A stretch of DNA of 64,000 bases from Sedimentisphaerales bacterium (lineage in GTDB: Bacteria; Planctomycetota; Phycisphaerae; Sedimentisphaerales; Anaerobacaceae), in the NCBI GenBank assembly GCA_016932095.1, contig JAFGDN010000018.1:24239-88238 (forward strand), read 5' to 3'. Made by a program: the position numbers and the translations under genes. The notes below the pieces were generated by a model. It searched no databases and was not told where the DNA came from. It saw nothing but the letters and a program-made list of their open reading frames with translations. Positions 61,652-64,000 of this stretch are shown in pieces (positions within the stretch are counted from its first letter, which is position 1; every line of letters starts with the position of its first letter).

Positions 61652-63064
61652 TCATCGTTTTGATAATTGTTTTTTCCAGTAAGCGATTTGCAGAGTTGCT
61701 TGTTTCGGGCCTGCTGCGCCCTCAGTAACGTATTTTGCTGCGACGTTAGAAGCGCCTAAAAAACGGTAAACGTCTTTCTTTATTGCTGGCGAATACTTTT
61801 GAAACGCGGTCAAATTGAGGTCGGAAAGTTTTTGATTCTGCTTTTCACATTGTGCGACGAGCCGGCCGACGATGCCATGGGCTTCGCGGAACGGGATGCC
61901 CTTACCAACGAGATATTCAGCCAGGGAGGTCGCGTCGAGAAAACCGGCGTCAATACCCGCAGCTATTCGTTTCGTATCAAAGGTCGTATGCGCGACGACG
62001 GCGGCGGCCATATCGAGGCATTGCGAAGTTGTGTCTGCTGCGGTGAAGATATGCGTTTTGTCTTCCTGCAGGTCGCGGTTGTAGCCGGTAGGCAAGCCCT
62101 TGAGGACGGTCAGCATCGCCATAAGGGCGCCGAAAACACGGCCGGTCTTGCCGCGGATAAGCTCGACGGCGTCTGCGTTACGCTTCTGAGGCATCATACT
62201 CGATGACGTGCAGAAGCTGTCGGCTATACGGACAAAGCCGAATTCATTCGAATTGAATATTATTAGGTCCTCGGCCAGCCGGGACAAATGAACGGCAATC
62301 AATGCGCAATCGAAGATAAATTCTGCGCAAAAATCCCTGTCGCCGACGGCGTCAATACTGTTATAGGCGATGTCGGAAAAGCCCAGTTCTTTGGCGGTGA
62401 ATTTGCGGTCTAAGGGCAGGGTTGAGCCGGCGATAGCGCCAGCGCCGAGGGGCGAAATATCAGCCAGACACTGACAGTTGCCCAGACGGATAAAATCGCG
62501 CTCTAATTGCTCGACAAAGCTTAGCAGATATGATGCGACAACGATGGGCTGTGCCCGCTGTAAATGAGTATAAGCAGGCATTACATCATTCGTATATTTT
62601 GCCGCCTGGGTAACAAGGGCCTTTTGCAGAACGTCGATTTTGGATTTGAGAACGTCAGCCGCGTCCCGCAGCCAGAGGCGCAGGTCTGTCGCGACCTGGT
62701 CATTTCGGCTGCGGCCTGTGTGGAGCTTTTTGGCTGTGGAGCCGATTTTTTTGACCAAGGCGGCTTCGATTGCCATATGAATATCTTCGTAGGTCGCGTC
62801 GAATTTGAACCGGCCATCGGCAATTTCACGCTCTATTTTCAAAAGACCCCGCTTGATTTTCGAAAATTCACTTTTTGTGAGCATTTTTCGTTTTGTGAGC
62901 ATTTGGGCGTGCGCAATTGAGCCGGCAATATCGTATTTATACAGCCGCTTATCGATATTCAGGGACTCGACGAAATCGACCATAAGCCGGTTGGGAGTGC
63001 CATTTAGCCGCTTTTCCCAGCTTTTCGGTGGTGAGTTTGTCGAACCGCTTTTCTGCTTTGCCAT
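61652..63064 (-). CDS. argH: Argininosuccinate lyase ArgH
   Basis: A 470-residue fumarase-superfamily enzyme for the last step of arginine synthesis. Conserved blocks HTGRSRNDQVATDLRLWLRD, YTHLQRAQPI and the signature SSSMMPQKRNADAVELIRGK (loop with catalytic Ser). The frame extends to 63214, but the ATG at 63064 gives MAKQKSGSTN and a normal length. Confidence 0.95.
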   Translation of the reverse strand: MAKQKSGSTNSPPKSWEKRLNGTPNRLMVDFVESLNIDKRLYKYDIAGSIAHAQMLTKRKMLTKSEFSKIKRGLLKIEREIADGRFKFDATYEDIHMAIEAALVKKIGSTAKKLHTGRSRNDQVATDLRLWLRDAADVLKSKIDVLQKALVTQAAKYTNDVMPAYTHLQRAQPIVVASYLLSFVEQLERDFIRLGNCQCLADISPLGAGAIAGSTLPLDRKFTAKELGFSDIAYNSIDAVGDRDFCAEFIFDCALIAVHLSRLAEDLIIFNSNEFGFVRIADSFCTSSSMMPQKRNADAVELIRGKTGRVFGALMAMLTVLKGLPTGYNRDLQEDKTHIFTAADTTSQCLDMAAAVVAHTTFDTKRIAAGIDAGFLDATSLAEYLVGKGIPFREAHGIVGRLVAQCEKQNQKLSDLNLTAFQKYSPAIKKDVYRFLGASNVAAKYVTEGAAGPKQATLQIAYWKKQLSKR

Positions 63065-63095
63065 AGGTTTTACTCCGGAACGTATTTTGAGGCAA

Positions 63096-63124
63096 ATAAT
63101 ACGCCCCCCCGCCGATTGTGTCAA
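63096..63124 (-). promoter_or_regulatory. Sigma-70-like promoter of argH
   Basis: Minus strand TTGACA (63119-63124) and TATTAT (63096-63101) with a 17-base spacer that contains seven G in a row. Predicted transcription start about 24 bases before the ATG. No operator is recognisable. Confidence 0.75.
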
Positions 63125-63174
63125 GAACACACGGCCTTGAAACAGGCAATTGCAGAAAGCGTATGCCGTGTCTT

Positions 63175-63555
63175 TTACCTCAATGGCCAGTTGTAGGGGC
63201 AGTAACAGAGCCACTCATAGACAAAAAGGCCGAGGTCTTCGAGGTCAACATCGTTATCCCCATCTAAGTCGGCAGGCAGGTCAGAACCGCTTTCGAGCCA
63301 GTAATCCGCAAAGATAGAAAAATCAGGGAAATCGACCATACATACAGGCCCGCCCGGCCAGAAACCGCCCAACAACTCATAACTTTCGCCCGCTGAATAC
63401 GCCGCATCCGGCTGGCCTGCCGTTCCCGTTAATTGATACTGCCCACCGACGCTACGTCCGCCGCCGCCGTCTATTGTGTGCCAGATAATCTCGTAGTCGG
63501 CCCAAGCGGCTGCCGCTGCGATGCCGAACACGCTTATAATAAAAATCTGTTTCAT
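63175..63555 (-). CDS. Short secreted protein with dockerin-like C-terminus
   Basis: A 126-residue protein. The ATG at 63555 is preceded by CAGGAGTTTTCAAA and opens a signal peptide (MKQIFIISVFGIAAAAAWA). A region like the N-terminal part of many planctomycete surface proteins (WHTIDGGGGRSVGGQYQL TGTAGQPDA) is followed by the dockerin-like pair (CMVDFPDFSIFADYWLES and DLDGDNDVDLEDLGLFVYEW). It follows the surface protein at 63616 in the same direction. Confidence 0.8.
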   Translation of the reverse strand: MKQIFIISVFGIAAAAAWADYEIIWHTIDGGGGRSVGGQYQLTGTAGQPDAAYSAGESYELLGGFWPGGPVCMVDFPDFSIFADYWLESGSDLPADLDGDNDVDLEDLGLFVYEWLCYCPYNWPLR

Positions 63556-63615
63556 TTTGAAAACTCCTGCATTCAATAACAAGAAAATATTTTTAATGGT
63601 CTTCGCTCGCACCCG

Positions 63616-64000
63616 TCAGTGCCCGATTGCCATATAGGTAAACGTGATATTCCCATCATAGTCATTGATCCGGTCGAGATTAAAAGTGGTCGTGGTCTGC
63701 GTAACCATACCGGGCAGGTTGGGATTAACCGTAAAACATTGATGCGGGAACGCGATTGGAAAAGTGAACTGCTCGGAGTCATCACTCGAGCTAACCTCCG
63801 TTCCCCATTGGAAAAGGATATTGCCCACCCATGTGTATCCGTTTGGGTCCACCACCTGGTCATGCCAGGCGAGAATCTTCACCGTTCCATTGACATCAAG
63901 AGCCGCAACAGGACTTGTCGTCCCGATGCCGACATTGCCCGAAGACTTCACAGTGAATTCTGCGGAGGCGTTGTTTGTCGTTTTAATGGCAAAATCACCT
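63616..64000 (-). CDS. C-terminal part of a large surface protein (tail-fibre/S74-like region), 5' end outside window
   Basis: The frame is open to the right edge of the window, so only the last 127 residues are seen. The sequence FTVKSSGNVGIGTTSPVAAL followed by DVNG is the repeat found in phage tail fibres and in large bacterial surface proteins ahead of an S74-like chaperone domain; the remaining part ends in NITFTYMAIGH and shows no S74 catalytic residues. Its size and N-terminus are unknown. Confidence 0.65.
   Translation of the reverse strand, partial: GDFAIKTTNNASAEFTVKSSGNVGIGTTSPVAALDVNGTVKILAWHDQVVDPNGYTWVGNILFQWGTEVSSSDDSEQFTFPIAFPHQCFTVNPNLPGMVTQTTTTFNLDRINDYDGNITFTYMAIGH

Noticed and set aside
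63064..63214. 50-residue N-terminal extension of ArgH
   Set aside because: It overlaps the argH promoter region and lacks family similarity.
1..64000. tRNA, rRNA genes and CRISPR arrays
   Set aside because: No T-loop (GGTTCGAATCC-like) plus acceptor pairing, no rRNA blocks and no regularly spaced repeats were seen; a short or divergent tRNA could still be missed by eye.

Overview
The window looks like a chromosomal segment from a free-living Gram-negative bacterium of the phylum Planctomycetota, probably class Phycisphaerae (inference). The grounds are a set of large secreted proteins that mix LamG, beta-helix, RHS and dockerin-like (DFNxDxxVNxxDL) modules, an outer-membrane porin plus an LptF/LptG pair, and an otherwise ordinary housekeeping complement. 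No tRNA, rRNA, CRISPR array or intact transposase was found.

Layout. 1-7.2 kb (minus): an incomplete secreted protein, an HtrA-like serine protease and a large subtilisin whose last LamG module is cut off by a single in-frame TGA. 7.5-10.3 kb (plus): two LptF/LptG-type permeases. 10.3-17.9 kb (minus): a phosphate block, phoB-phoR followed by porin-pstS-pstC-pstA-pstB-phoU, with an 11-bp periodic TTCATA array (candidate Pho box) between phoR and the porin. 18-19.9 kb: thiC under a TPP riboswitch with terminator, and a GxxExxY gene in inverted repeats wedged between them. 20-26.3 kb: a dockerin-bearing RHS protein with a decayed Hint tail. 27.2-34.3 kb: rimO, a membrane protein with three tandem Hint (intein-like) domains and a DUF350-like partner, pgsA, rpsU and hflX. 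34.6-38.2 kb: HD-GYP/response regulator pair and cinA. 39-42.4 kb: an operon of a deoxyhypusine-synthase-like enzyme, a fold-III PLP decarboxylase and a zinc alcohol dehydrogenase. 42.6-45.7 kb: a lexA-DUF72-umuD-umuC cassette. 46-49.3 kb: amidase, RsbW-like kinase, STAS protein, Rrf2 regulator and a MazG-like protein. 49.3-53.1 kb: a three-gene operon of an HTH protein, a tRNA-dependent cyclodipeptide synthase (CDPS) and an SSS transporter fused to a YkgJ cysteine cluster. 53.4-59.4 kb: secreted and cell-surface proteins. 59.6-64 kb: tsaE, thiL, an RraB-like protein, argH and two surface proteins, the last running off the right edge.

The two loci most likely to be new biology are the CDPS operon (cyclodipeptide synthesis linked to a transporter-metal-cluster fusion and an HTH protein with an unrecognised 300-residue domain) and the membrane protein with three complete Hint domains in its Gly-rich linker, all with N-terminal Cys, TxxHP and C-terminal HN motifs. 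Regulatory signals readable from sequence include the TPP riboswitch, the Pho box, an 18-bp dyad in the lexA promoter that is a candidate LexA operator, and -35/-10 promoters with 17-bp spacers ahead of lexA, the rraB-like gene and argH.
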